Of a stretch of 64,000 bases of DNA, positions 10,241 through 19,583 are shown one piece after another; within the stretch, counting starts at the first letter, position 1, and every line of letters begins with the position of its first letter. Location: assembly GCF_008831285.2 (NCBI RefSeq), contig NC_045139.1, positions 20,814,412 to 20,878,411 on the forward strand, written 5' to 3'. The notes beneath the pieces were generated by a model, which did no database searches, had not been told where the DNA came from, and saw only the letters and a list, made by a program, of their open reading frames with translations. The DNA is from Nymphaea colorata. Taxonomy: Eukaryota; Streptophyta; Magnoliopsida; Nymphaeales; Nymphaeaceae. The translations under genes and the position numbers were made by a program.

Positions 10241-10816
10241 ACCATTCAGGATAGTCGATTGTTCGGATGAACCCTGCCTTTAGTAGGTCTTCCAGGCCTT
10301 CCTTAACTTGCCCCTCAAGACGAGGGTCTAGTTCCTCAACTTTTGTTTGATTGGCTTGCATTCTGGTTTCAATGGTAGTCGATGCTCGACTAATTTTGTA
10401 TCAAGTCCTGGCATGTCCTCATAAGTCCACGCAAAGCTTCTTGATGCTTTTGAGGAAGTCTATCAACTCTTTTCTTTCTTCTGTTGAGAGACTTGTTCCA
10501 ATTTGCAAATCTTTGGACTCCCTTCCGTGCCAATGTTAATTTCCTCAATCGGATCATTAATCAGAGGTGACGGTTGATCTTGCCTTCTCATTTGGATGAA
10601 CTCTGGACATTCGGCCTCAGTGAGTTCTGGATTTATCTCCTTAAAAGCTTTTGATGTTTGATCCTCAAATGTCATCCTAAAGATTGTAAAGAAGTTAGAT
10701 GAAATTTGAGACATTATATATGGAAGTAATTTGCATTTGTCATTGTATTTTTTTTTTAAGGTATTACAAAATGAAGACACTTGGTCTATTTGAGTACAAT
10801 GACGACAAAATGACAA
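10241..10816 (-). pseudogene. Reverse transcriptase N-terminal part (right copy), truncated by the gap
   Basis: This matches 5407-5985. It begins mid-domain at the gap (TIDYPEW) and carries two or more homopolymer deletions relative to the left copy, near 10330, 10435 and 10508. As a result the segment MSFCRHCTQIDQVSSFC.. to the polymerase no longer reads in one frame. It should be treated as the same locus as the left copy, not as a second gene. Confidence 0.8.
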
Positions 10817-10837
10817 AATGATGGCGGATTTGTTGAT

Positions 10838-11637
10838 TCAAATTGATGGTGAACATCCGCCTATGGTATTGCTCTTGACGAAAGGTACTGGTTTGAATTC
10901 TTCCTCAACATCCACTTTTTCATAGCTTTGGCACCCCAAGGCTTGAGTGCCTCGTTGTCCTGTCAAGGTAACTGGTTCCAAGATTCCATTTTCATGTTTG
11001 CCAAGGCCAGTAAATGGCTGGTAGCCATGGCGTATGAGTAAATCCAATCCTTTCTCATTCTGGCAGAATTTCTTGAACAATGGATGACTTTTGTAACTTG
11101 TTTCAAGTTTGGTACCCTTTTTCACCCATACCTGTTTCTTTGGTTTCTGAATGGCCAATCTGCTAAGACTTTGAGATATTTCTTCCTCTTTGCAGACTCG
11201 AATACTGGGTACCTCAATGTATATGTTGGTACCGGAATCATTGGGTGTACAAGTCGGCTTTCCCTATCCTCTGCATAGATGGTTATAGAATTCCCGTTGT
11301 GAGTCCATTTGACACACTGATGTAGAGTGGAGGGAACTGCATTGGTAGCATGGATCCATGGCCTGCCAAGCAACAAGTTGAAGGAGGGTTCTATATCCAC
11401 CACATGAAATAAAACCCGATGATACGTCTCAGAAATATTCAAATCCAAACATATGCATCCTAGGCATGGTTGTCCTGTCCCGTCATATCCATGGATGAAA
11501 ATTGTGGATGGAGTATAGTCGGTCTGTCTTATGCCCAACTCACGAGCTGTTTGTTGTGGACAGATGTTCAGGCTTGCTCCACCATCAATTAAAACGTGGG
11601 AGACTCTAGTGCCCCTTGTCTCTATCACTATGTGCAA
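10838..11637 (-). pseudogene. Protease with G-patch (right copy), one frameshift
   Basis: This is the same product as 6007-6807. The protease half (11637-11122, with LIDGGASLN and LLGRPWIHA) and the G-patch half (11158-10838) lie in different frames. A single T is missing near 11217 (CTCAATGTA instead of CTCAATTGTA). The left copy is open across this point. Confidence 0.85.
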
Positions 11638-12664
11638 GGCGTCATTGTGCGATGCACCTCCAGTTGGCAGATCTTTATCAGAGAATATGATTGGACTATT
11701 TTCACATAGTTCAAAAGCCCATTCATTCCCCCTGTTAGGGCTAAACTTCCCTTCTTGACTTCAGGTAAGGGGTCCAATTCATTGAAAATGGATTCCAATG
11801 GTTCAGGGTCGCACACTTGTGACTTCCGATCAATCTCTGTCAGATGGTCTTGTTTAACCAGTCCAGTTTGTGCATTGATGGATCCTTTATCATGTTTGAA
11901 AAGCAATCCAAAGAAATCCAGGGACGCTGTATCCCTTTTGTTTGTCACCATAATTTGACGACCTGTTGAAAATCTGACCATCGAAACTATTCCTTTGCCA
12001 TGTTTAGGAAAAGATTCTTGAGAATGTCCGGCTGTTCACTGACCTCTTTGATTATTTCTTTGTCAACTGCATCTTGCACAATATTTTTAAGTACAAGGCA
12101 GTCTTCTGTATCATGTCCTGGAGCGCGATGAAATTTGCAGAATTGCTCTTTGTTTTTCCCCATCATTGGTGGGGGGTTGGAGACTTTTGGGAGGAACAGA
12201 GTACCTCTTTCGATTAGCATATGCATGACCTCTTCATAACTTTGTTGTAATGGGGTGAATTTTCTATCGTACCCCCATCCAGGATGTTTGTTTTTGGTGC
12301 CACTACTACTGCCACTAGCTCTGTCCATTACCCCTTTATTCTTGGGATATTCGGACTTTTCTTTCTTGAAGGCTGCAGTGTTGGCTACGATGTTGGCTGG
12401 AGCATTCTGACTTCTGCTATTCTTCTTTGTATCTTCCCTTACTTTTACCGGGATGACCGCATCAAAAGCTCCATTCTCAATTCCTGCTTCAATGCATTCT
12501 GCTCTCTCAGTGAGATCGATGAAAGACTTGATTGGAGCATTGGAAATGAGGCTCCTTAATGGTTGTGTCAAATTGTTTACGATCAATCCCAGTGCATGTG
12601 ATTGAGAGATTGGGTCTCTTATCTTGTTGCAAGAAGACCTCCATCTCTGAATAAAATCTCTCAC
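11628..12664 (-). pseudogene. Gag core C-terminal half, zinc knuckle and linker (right copy)
   Basis: The upper part (12664-11987) runs in one frame from the gag core (MRDFIQRWRSSCNKIRD, LGLIVNNLTQPLRSL) through the C-x3-H-x4-H-x4-C motif CKFHRAPGHDTEDC. This continuity is broken in the left copy. A one-base loss near 12009 shifts it into the linker frame (11981-11628), which ends next to the protease as in the left copy. The methionine at 12664 is internal to gag, not a true start. Confidence 0.78.
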
Positions 12665-12684
12665 CTTTTCACCTGACCTCTGTT

Positions 12685-13404
12685 TTAGATAGCATAATGT
12701 GGTGATCGTTGGTGCAGTTTCAACGTTTTGAATGAACCTTTCAATGAAAGGTTGATTAACATGTCAAAATTTTTCAATTCCACTGGGTTGATGTGTTCCC
12801 AATACCATTGTGCTGCAATTCCTTCTAGGTTTCTAGGGAAACATCGAAAGAGGGCCTTATTATTGTGGCAGAATTTGTAGCATTCAGCAAAGAACAAGGC
12901 CAAATGTGTCTTTGGGTCTCCATGGCCATCAAATTTGATAAATTTCTTGGGCAAGTTTTTTATGTGTTTGTCATTTTCGAAGCTTTCGTAGAAATCTTCG
13001 CAAGTGAAATTCCTCTTGTTCTTGTCTTTAAGTTGTACTGCATTTAACTTCTTTTCAACTTCCTGGATTTTTGTTTTCCAGGATTCTCCCTTCTTCTTTT
13101 TCTTGGGAGTTTTCGGTTCTTCCTCACTACTAGATTCTGTTGTAGCGTCTTCAGAAGAGTCTGAACTGCTTGATGAGTACTTTCTTGTTTTCTTCCCTTT
13201 CTTTTTGGCTTTTTCTGCCTGCGCTTGTTCTTCATTGAACATGATCATGTATTTCCGGAATCTTCTGTATTCCTCAAATTCCGGGTCATTTACTTCCAGC
13301 TTGGGAGGTGTTTCTGAGGAGGATTCTTCTCCCCTGTCTCCTATAAAAGGTTGATCAAGCTCCATTTCACTCCTTCTCCTGCTTTGGCTTCTGGTTTCAA
13401 CCAT
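12685..13404 (-). CDS. Gag N-terminal half (right copy)
   Basis: I place the start at MVETRSQSRRRS (13404) because MVETRS is a common plant Gypsy gag opening; an in-frame methionine five codons upstream is less likely. A Ser/Glu/Lys-rich region follows (about residues 55-105). The gag core then begins (FIKFDGHGDPKTHLALFF, ALFRCFPRNLEGIAAQWYW), the hallmark of the retrotransposon gag family. The frame shifts at about 12750, where the two copies differ by one A in GAAAGG/GAAAAGG, after which the reading continues into the 12664 segment. Confidence 0.8.
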   Translation of the reverse strand: MVETRSQSRRRSEMELDQPFIGDRGEESSSETPPKLEVNDPEFEEYRRFRKYMIMFNEEQAQAEKAKKKGKKTRKYSSSSSDSSEDATTESSSEEEPKTPKKKKKGESWKTKIQEVEKKLNAVQLKDKNKRNFTCEDFYESFENDKHIKNLPKKFIKFDGHGDPKTHLALFFAECYKFCHNNKALFRCFPRNLEGIAAQWYWEHINPVELKNFDMLINLSLKGSFKTLKLHQRSPHYAI

Positions 13405-13587
13405 AAAGAGGATGTTCACCTTGCAAGAAGAAAAATTGAAATGTTAGGATGTGAATTGATAAGAGATGACAAATTTTGATTACATATTAAAAGAAAGATG
13501 AGAATGACAAAACTTGACAAAGTTTAACATAACTTGACAAAACTTGACAAAATTTTGGCTTAATGACAATGAACTAGACATGACAAT

Positions 13588-14799
13588 CTAGGACAGAAGG
13601 ATAGATGGGCGGACTTCATCCCACCATTTTACATATTCGGGACCCATTCCTGGACCAAGGACAAGATACAAGTGAGCAAATGATTCCCAACGTCGCTGGG
13701 CATAGGTGTATATCCCGGACCACTCTTCAGTGTCTAGTTCACACTCCACAATGGCTCCTTCCGACTCAATTGGATATGCCTTCCTCTGACGCAGTGAGAA
13801 TTGCCTGAGGCAACGCTCTGGATGATATTCAATTATGAAAAACGGTCCCAATAGAAGACTTCCTCTGACTGGGTTGTAAGTGTATCTTGACTTGATGACC
13901 TCTCGATCAAAGAAGTCCCAAATGATGGTGGAGTCATCAACTTCCTCCATCTTTCTACGGTAGTGCTCCATACTGGATAACTGACCGTCTGTGTTTTGAA
14001 AATGACATGATTGTGGCCCCACATATTTGTAGAACCATGCTTGCAGTGCAAAGGCACATCCTTCTATCGAGTCTGCATCTCCAATTGAAAATTTGGCCAA
14101 CCCTCTGTAAAGGAATGCCAAGGCTGCCATTGCTATGGAAATGTGACGGACTTTGACATGCCCCCATTTTCTGAAGAGGCGAGCTATGCGGAAATCCATT
14201 ATGTGTTCTTCATTATTGAAGAAGATAAGACCCATGGTACAAGTCACCATGGAGTTTTTGTACTTGTCTGCAACACTACTAGATAGTGACGCAGAGTTGA
14301 CAAATTGGGAGTATGTTTCACCAAGCTCTTGTAGTTGAAGATATTGATGTCCATCTTTCTCTAGAAAATGCCAACTCCTTTTCCCTGTGAGTTTACGAAT
14401 CACTTCTAGAGTTTTGACTTGACCTTGGTTTACAAGGAACTGGTCTTCAATTGGACCTCTTGGGTCACCTTTTGGTTCTGGCAAACCCATAATGTTGGAG
14501 AACTCATCAAGAGTGATTGTCATTTCACCCCATAGAAAGCAGAATGTGTTGATCCTTGGGTTACATCTTTCAGCAATTGCATGGATTAGATTGCCATTGA
14601 TAGGTTGTATGGCAAGACTGACTGCTTCTTCAAGACCGCAATCCTCTAAGTGATCCGGGAACATACACCGAAAAGTTGGGTACCATGAAAGATACCACTG
14701 AGGTAGGTAGACTCCACTTGGGATGATGCGAAGTCCGGATCGGCCTTGACATGACCCGAATAGGATGTGGTCATATGGGAAGATACTTTCTGAGTCCAT
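13588..14799 (-). CDS. Plant mobile domain (PMD) protein, ORF1 of the Gypsy element
   Basis: This is a 403-residue uninterrupted frame between the leader and gag, in the element's orientation. Residues 84-111 contain TFCFLWGEMTITLDEFSNIM followed by GLPEPKG, matching the PMD signature (tF...GEMTiTL.D...l.GLp..G). Around residues 200-262, HIMDFRIARLF then AALAFLYRGL and FALQAWFYKYV fit the second conserved PMD part. In plants PMD occurs in host proteins such as MAIL1/MAIN and inside Gypsy and Mutator-like elements. Tat/Ogre elements are known to carry an ORF of unclear function before gag. I infer this is that ORF. Its biochemical role is not known. The left copy (8754-9961) is broken by small indels. 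Confidence 0.82.
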   Translation of the reverse strand: MDSESIFPYDHILFGSCQGRSGLRIIPSGVYLPQWYLSWYPTFRCMFPDHLEDCGLEEAVSLAIQPINGNLIHAIAERCNPRINTFCFLWGEMTITLDEFSNIMGLPEPKGDPRGPIEDQFLVNQGQVKTLEVIRKLTGKRSWHFLEKDGHQYLQLQELGETYSQFVNSASLSSSVADKYKNSMVTCTMGLIFFNNEEHIMDFRIARLFRKWGHVKVRHISIAMAALAFLYRGLAKFSIGDADSIEGCAFALQAWFYKYVGPQSCHFQNTDGQLSSMEHYRRKMEEVDDSTIIWDFFDREVIKSRYTYNPVRGSLLLGPFFIIEYHPERCLRQFSLRQRKAYPIESEGAIVECELDTEEWSGIYTYAQRRWESFAHLYLVLGPGMGPEYVKWWDEVRPSILLS

Positions 14800-15595
14800 C
14801 TAGACAAGAGAAGGTAATAGACTTTGACATGAATTGACCCAATAGAGACTCGAGAAGAGTTTTGACATTGGGTTTGGACATGGACTTAGGGGCAAAGTAA
14901 AACATCAAATGCGTCCAAACAAGCAGTTAATGAAAAATTGATAATGCAATTCCTAGGACTCTTGCCTATATGCATTATTTTGAAAATTGGTCTTGGAACC
15001 TATGGAAAATAAATGGGTAAATGGTTCTTTATTTATCCAAAATTTATGGTATACCTATATACCAAATTTATGGTACTAACATTGACTCCTCCAAGGGTTT
15101 TCTAGATTTGGGCACTCCATTTCTCCTTGTTCACCCATCGATATACCGGGACTATTATCCGTTTCGATACTAATGGGGGGACTTCTCAGTCCAATTGGGT
15201 GGTCCAGTTGTAAGGCTATATCTTGGACTAATGTCCTAGAAATAGCCCGGCAACATGATGACCGGGATATGATATAGGTAAGGATTTGTTTTTCAAAATT
15301 CATGAGAAGATGCAAAATAGATGGCTCTATTGCATACATTCCTAAGAGATGGATTTGAAATTTTGAGAGCATACATGGGCTGCATACAATCCTTAAATTG
15401 AGGAGGGGTAGGATAAATTGAAATGAATGAGGTTCATGAAATCTCCTCAATGTACACTACATGATGTCGGTATGCATTTTTGCGAATTTTTTTTTTTTTG
15501 TGCAATTGATGTCCGACATTGGTGAAAATAACTCATATATGATCCAAATAAGTCTTTAGAGACAAACAATGACGGGTCCCACCGGGCGTGCCATC
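14800..15595 (-). other. Gypsy leader with primer-binding site
   Basis: This is untranslated leader between the 5' LTR and the PMD ORF. Directly next to the LTR, after one spacer base, the minus strand reads TGGCACGCCCGGTGGGAC (15576-15593). It begins with TGG as required for pairing to a tRNA CCA end. I cannot assign the tRNA with certainty. A 124-residue frame at 15076-15450 has no recognisable features and I do not call it. Confidence 0.7.
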
Positions 15596-18500
15596 TGTTC
15601 GCACCCCACTCCTTTTTTTCAAGGAGGTCGAAATGCGAGTCAGCAAAATTCTTTTAAAATTGGGGTTTTGAGAAAATTTTCAAGAGAAAGGGATCCGCTC
15701 GTCGGTACGAGGTCCAACCATTCCTGCCGCCTTTAACAGGGGTAATTAGACCAAGGACTAAGGATCATTTGGATCATATACGAGTTATTGATGTAAGTCA
15801 TATATGCTTATGCATTGAGGTTTTGGATTCAAGAACCGAAATTCATTTTTTTAAATAAATGAATTTGAATATTGGGGGTTTTCAAGTTGGTTTAAAAACC
15901 TTTGTTTTGGTGTTATTTGAAACACATAATTCTTGAGGATTTTTGAAGATTTGGAATTGAGTTCTTTGTTGTGAACTCTAGATGATGATGATCATCTTAT
16001 GATAAAAATTGATTTTGAACTCTTCTTTTGTCAAATCATGTGATTTGTAGAATTCATTCTTTTGAAAGAACATAGGTTCCAAATTGTTAGAAAACATGTT
16101 GTTTTTCAAATGCACTTTGGCCAAAAGATTATGAATGCATTGCTTGTGTTTTCTTTTGAAGTTAAGTGAGGTTTACAAATTCTCATTGTAATATGACTTG
16201 GTCACTTTTTGCAACTTAAATTTGAATCACTTAATTCCTTGAGAATGTGCATGTGGTGCCATTGATTTTGAGTGAAAGTGAATGCATGAAACGAGAATGG
16301 AAACTATATGGAACATTCATTCTTCTCTCTCTCATAATCCCTCAAGATTCATTCATATGAAACATACATTCTTCACTCCCTCATAATCTCTCAAAGTTCG
16401 TATTGCACGTCATACAATCTATGCATGAAGATTGATTAAAATGTAGGACTTTCTCTATATGTGCTTATTATATGATTAAGCACATGAATTAGAGTTGTAG
16501 TCCATAAGCTTGAGGCTTGACATAAAATTATCAAAATGGTGAAAATATATAAATGATGTCAAGTTAAATCTTTGAAATGGATGGGAGACGTGGAGGACAT
16601 CCACTTTTGTCTCAAAATAGCTAAAAATCAGACATTGTGTTGATTTAAATAGCTGAAAATTGTCGACATTGATTCCAATAAATATGTTGTTTCTTAGATG
16701 GAAATGACAAGTCTTTCAAATAGATTCAAATTCCAGATTTGATAGTAATGAAATCGTCAACTCTTTTGGATGATTATAGGATAGTTGGTATTTCAAATAT
16801 GTAAACTTTGACATTCTTAAACCAATTCCTATGAAACATGATCTGATTTCAACAACATACATACATCTTACGTATGAATTTGCTGAAATTAAGTAAAAAT
16901 GAAATGAAAATGATTCATAGTCTTGCACTAGGAAAATCAATAAAAATGGCCCATTTCCTTAAAAACCGGTTTGAAAACATGTTCCAACCTGATTTTAAGG
17001 GAGGAATGTAATTTTTGACAAGAAATCGGATATATATATGTACATATATAACAATGTATACATATACGTACCTTACTTTTCAAAATGAAATTTTATCAAG
17101 GGACCGCATGACTCATGAATCATGATGATTCATGGCTGGGTCCTTTTATGTAGGAAGATTGAAAACTTGTTTCAAATCTTCCCTACTACCCTTGATTAAT
17201 TAAATTGAAAGACATGAATCAAAATGACTGTGAATAAGAAAGAAAATAAAACAATACTCAAGCTTATTCGTCATCATTTCGCCATGCAATGGTGGATCAC
17301 ATTCATAAAAACGTATCCATCCCTTATAGGCATTTTCATCATATACGTGATGTAGCAAAATCACTCTCTCACCGTGGGATTCTCTCATAGTAGGGAGTTC
17401 AAAATGGTATTAAGTTGATTCCTTTGAAATGGACGTGGCCTTGGGGCCCATTTCAAAATTTGATACTTAGGTTCATATTTAAGAAAAACCGACATATGCA
17501 TGCATTATGCATTAACATGTACATTGAAGTGTAGGTTTCCCTTAGCTGGACATCATTCCCAGCCGTAAGCAAATGAAAATAAACCCTCCCACGAATTGCT
17601 GGAATTAAAATAAATCAACAATAAGCTAAAGTAGAAGAGAAGTGATTTAAGATCACCTACCTTGCGGTCGGTCTTGATGTTTGTCCTTCGTCTTCACTGG
17701 TTTTCTAACTCAAGCAATCCTAAGCAAGAATCCAACCGTGGATTCAAGCTTAGCAAAGCTAGAATAAGAAATAGCTTGCTTGCTGGAATTTGGAGTGGTA
17801 ACAAGGGCTTCTCACCACGAAAATCCTAAGTAAGGGTTCACTTAAGCACCCTAACTTAGCAAAATCAATGGGGAGAATAGAAGAAAGTGAAGAAGAGAAT
17901 GGGAGAAAAAGGGGAAGGGGGCTTGGACGAACCTCTTCTCTCTTCCTTGGCTTCTCCCTCCTAGCTCCTTGGCTGCAGCAATTTGATAGAATGCTTCAAA
18001 ATTTCGTCCTCCCCTTGGTGGCCAAGGGGAGGTTTATATAGAGGAGGAGGTGGGTTCAACCACCTTTTTAACTCACCTTGGGAACTTGCTTAAGACCTTG
18101 GGGACTTGTAAAATGAGTTAAATAGACTTTAAAGGCTCTAATTGACCATTTCTCAGCCCATTTCCACGAGCTAGGTGGGCTGGGCTAGGTTTGGTCAACA
18201 TGGGTTCAGACCTAGGTGACCATTTTGACCAAAATTTTGGACGAAAATGCCCTTGCACAGGGTTTTGCCCTTATTTTGTACTATTTATTTATTTTTTGTT
18301 TGAAATCGAGCTTATAAGGTTAAAACCTAGTTACTAAGCTCCAAATGCCATTGAATTATGATAATTAAATTTAAATTTTAATAAAATTTAAAAATTTTAT
18401 CAAATTTGGTTCGAAAAGGTTATTTTCGTCCAAAACTTGATTGAAAATGGATTTCAATTGAATCAAACATTCACTTGAGAAACTGAATTTAAATTTGGTA

Positions 18501-19418
18501 TTTGATTCATGCATTTGACAAATTCAAATGTTTATTTGCCTTTCATAAACCATTTTAGGCTTTTTAATCTTAAGTTGACCGTAGAAGGGCAAAATTGTCC
18601 AAATTGATCAATTTCGACCAATTGACCAAAGTCAAAGCTCATTTGCAAGTAGTTTGACTTTATTTGAGGTAATTTGATAAATTTTGGTCAAGAAAGCTCT
18701 TAATTGAGCTAAATTGTACTTTGACTGAGTTTAGTCAAAGTGGGTGTGGTTCGGTCAAAGTCTATTTTCGTCCATTAATTGGATCATGAGACAAACTTAC
18801 GTTTTGACTGTGTCGAGCCCATGGTGACCGAACCTAGCTAGAATTGGCACCACATTTGAGTGCACCCGGGTCAAACCTACTTGGATTAAGTAGGTTAGGT
18901 GAGTTTGACCAGTCTAGTAATTGCTTCCTTGAAAATGATTTTTTTCTTTAAGGAGGACCTGGTTAAAGAAGAGAGAGAGACATAAATGTCTCTCTTTTCC
19001 TAGGTTTCTCCTTTATTTCTTCTTGAAAATGACTTTTCTTCAATTAATTTGAGAGAAAATATTTATTTATTATTTTTTGACATGGAGGGGGCATGGCCCC
19101 TGGGGGGGCCCTTGACCACATGGGCCTGGTGGGGCCCACACGTGGGTCCCACGTAGCATTTTAGACTGAATTAGATCCAATTCTTGGATCTAAGTCAAAA
19201 TTTACATTTTGCAATTGGATTTGGATTTCAAATGACATTTGCAATTGAATTTGGACTCGTAATCCTGCATTGAGATTCGTGTATCGGGTTAAATTCACGA
19301 TTTGAATCTAATTGTTCTTTAGATTCGAAATTGGCTTTGAAATTACAAATTTTCACAATTCTTTTGTGAAATTTTCACATTGCTTCAATTTTGATGTGGA
19401 AAAATTTGGGGTGTTAAG
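15596..19418 (-). repeat. Gypsy 5' LTR (about 3.8 kb)
   Basis: The LTR runs from TGTTCGCACCCC at 15596 (minus-strand 3' tip) to 19418, whose minus-strand start is TTAACACCCCAAATTTTTCC. The opposite LTR has the complete tip TGTTAACACCCC. The last bases here are altered (AGA in place of ACA). The U5 part near 15690-15770 is homologous to the LARD U5 near 19660-19720. It is long, as in Tat/Ogre elements, and non-coding. The small ORFs inside (16716-16940, 17200-17388) look spurious. Confidence 0.8.
18031..18042 (-). promoter_or_regulatory. Candidate TATA box of the Gypsy LTR
   Basis: The minus strand reads CTATATAAACC within the LTR. The LARD LTRs carry CTATAAATAC at a comparable place. Transcription would start about 30 bases further left. 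This is a motif match only. Confidence 0.5.
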
Positions 19419-19583
19419 AGAAAGCAAACACAATCACCAAGAAATGTAATGAAATGCAGATGAGGTCAAGGCCAAAGAAGGGAACATGCTTTCTCATTGG
19501 CAATATGTACGTTGTTCAAGTTTGTAGAAATGTATCAATGATAATTATAGCCAAACAATGACGAGTCTCATCACGGTCGCCAT
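19419..19583 (-). other. LARD A internal remnant with primer-binding site
   Basis: Next to the LARD LTR, the minus strand reads TGGCGACCGTGATGAGAC (19565-19582), and LARD C has the near-identical TGGCGACCATGATAGGAC at 38753. This pairs plausibly with a tRNA-Arg 3' end, the usual primer for Tat elements; the tRNA identity is inferred. The following about 145 bases match the LARD C leader in part (ATCATTGATACATTTC) and then stop at the Gypsy LTR. Confidence 0.65.

Larger units (their letters stand above)
10241..14979. repeat. Right copy of the 4.7 kb near-identical block
   Basis: This starts immediately after the gap and matches 5407-10140. Past about 14979 the sequence continues uniquely toward the 5' LTR. 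The gag core and PMD ORF read better here than in the left copy, while reverse transcriptase reads better in the left copy. This fits two error-prone versions of one sequence. Confidence 0.85.
707..19418 (-). mobile_element. Tat/Ogre-lineage Ty3/Gypsy retrotransposon
   Basis: This is an LTR retrotransposon transcribed right to left. The order seen is: 5' LTR (15596-19418), primer-binding site (15576-15593), leader, PMD ORF, gag, CCHC linker, protease with G-patch, reverse transcriptase, RNase H, second RNase H, integrase, polypurine tract (1391-1400) and 3' LTR (707-1387, truncated). An extra ORF upstream of gag, a G-patch next to the protease, a second archaeal-type RNase H and very long LTRs are known traits of the plant Tat/Ogre branch. 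A 100-N gap and a 4.7 kb near-perfect internal duplication sit inside. Both are more likely assembly effects than biology. The element appears nested in LARD A. Confidence 0.85.

Noticed and set aside
13004-13354. Plus-strand 116-residue frame
   Set aside because: Antisense of the Ser/Glu/Lys-rich part of gag; low complexity.
10241-14979. A true second Gypsy copy inserted in tandem
   Set aside because: The copy lacks LTRs, integrase and target duplications, and both copies end exactly at the gap, so an assembly explanation is simpler.
15076-15450. 124-residue minus frame in the Gypsy leader
   Set aside because: No domain, untranslated position between primer site and ORF1, and no repeated or conserved signal.
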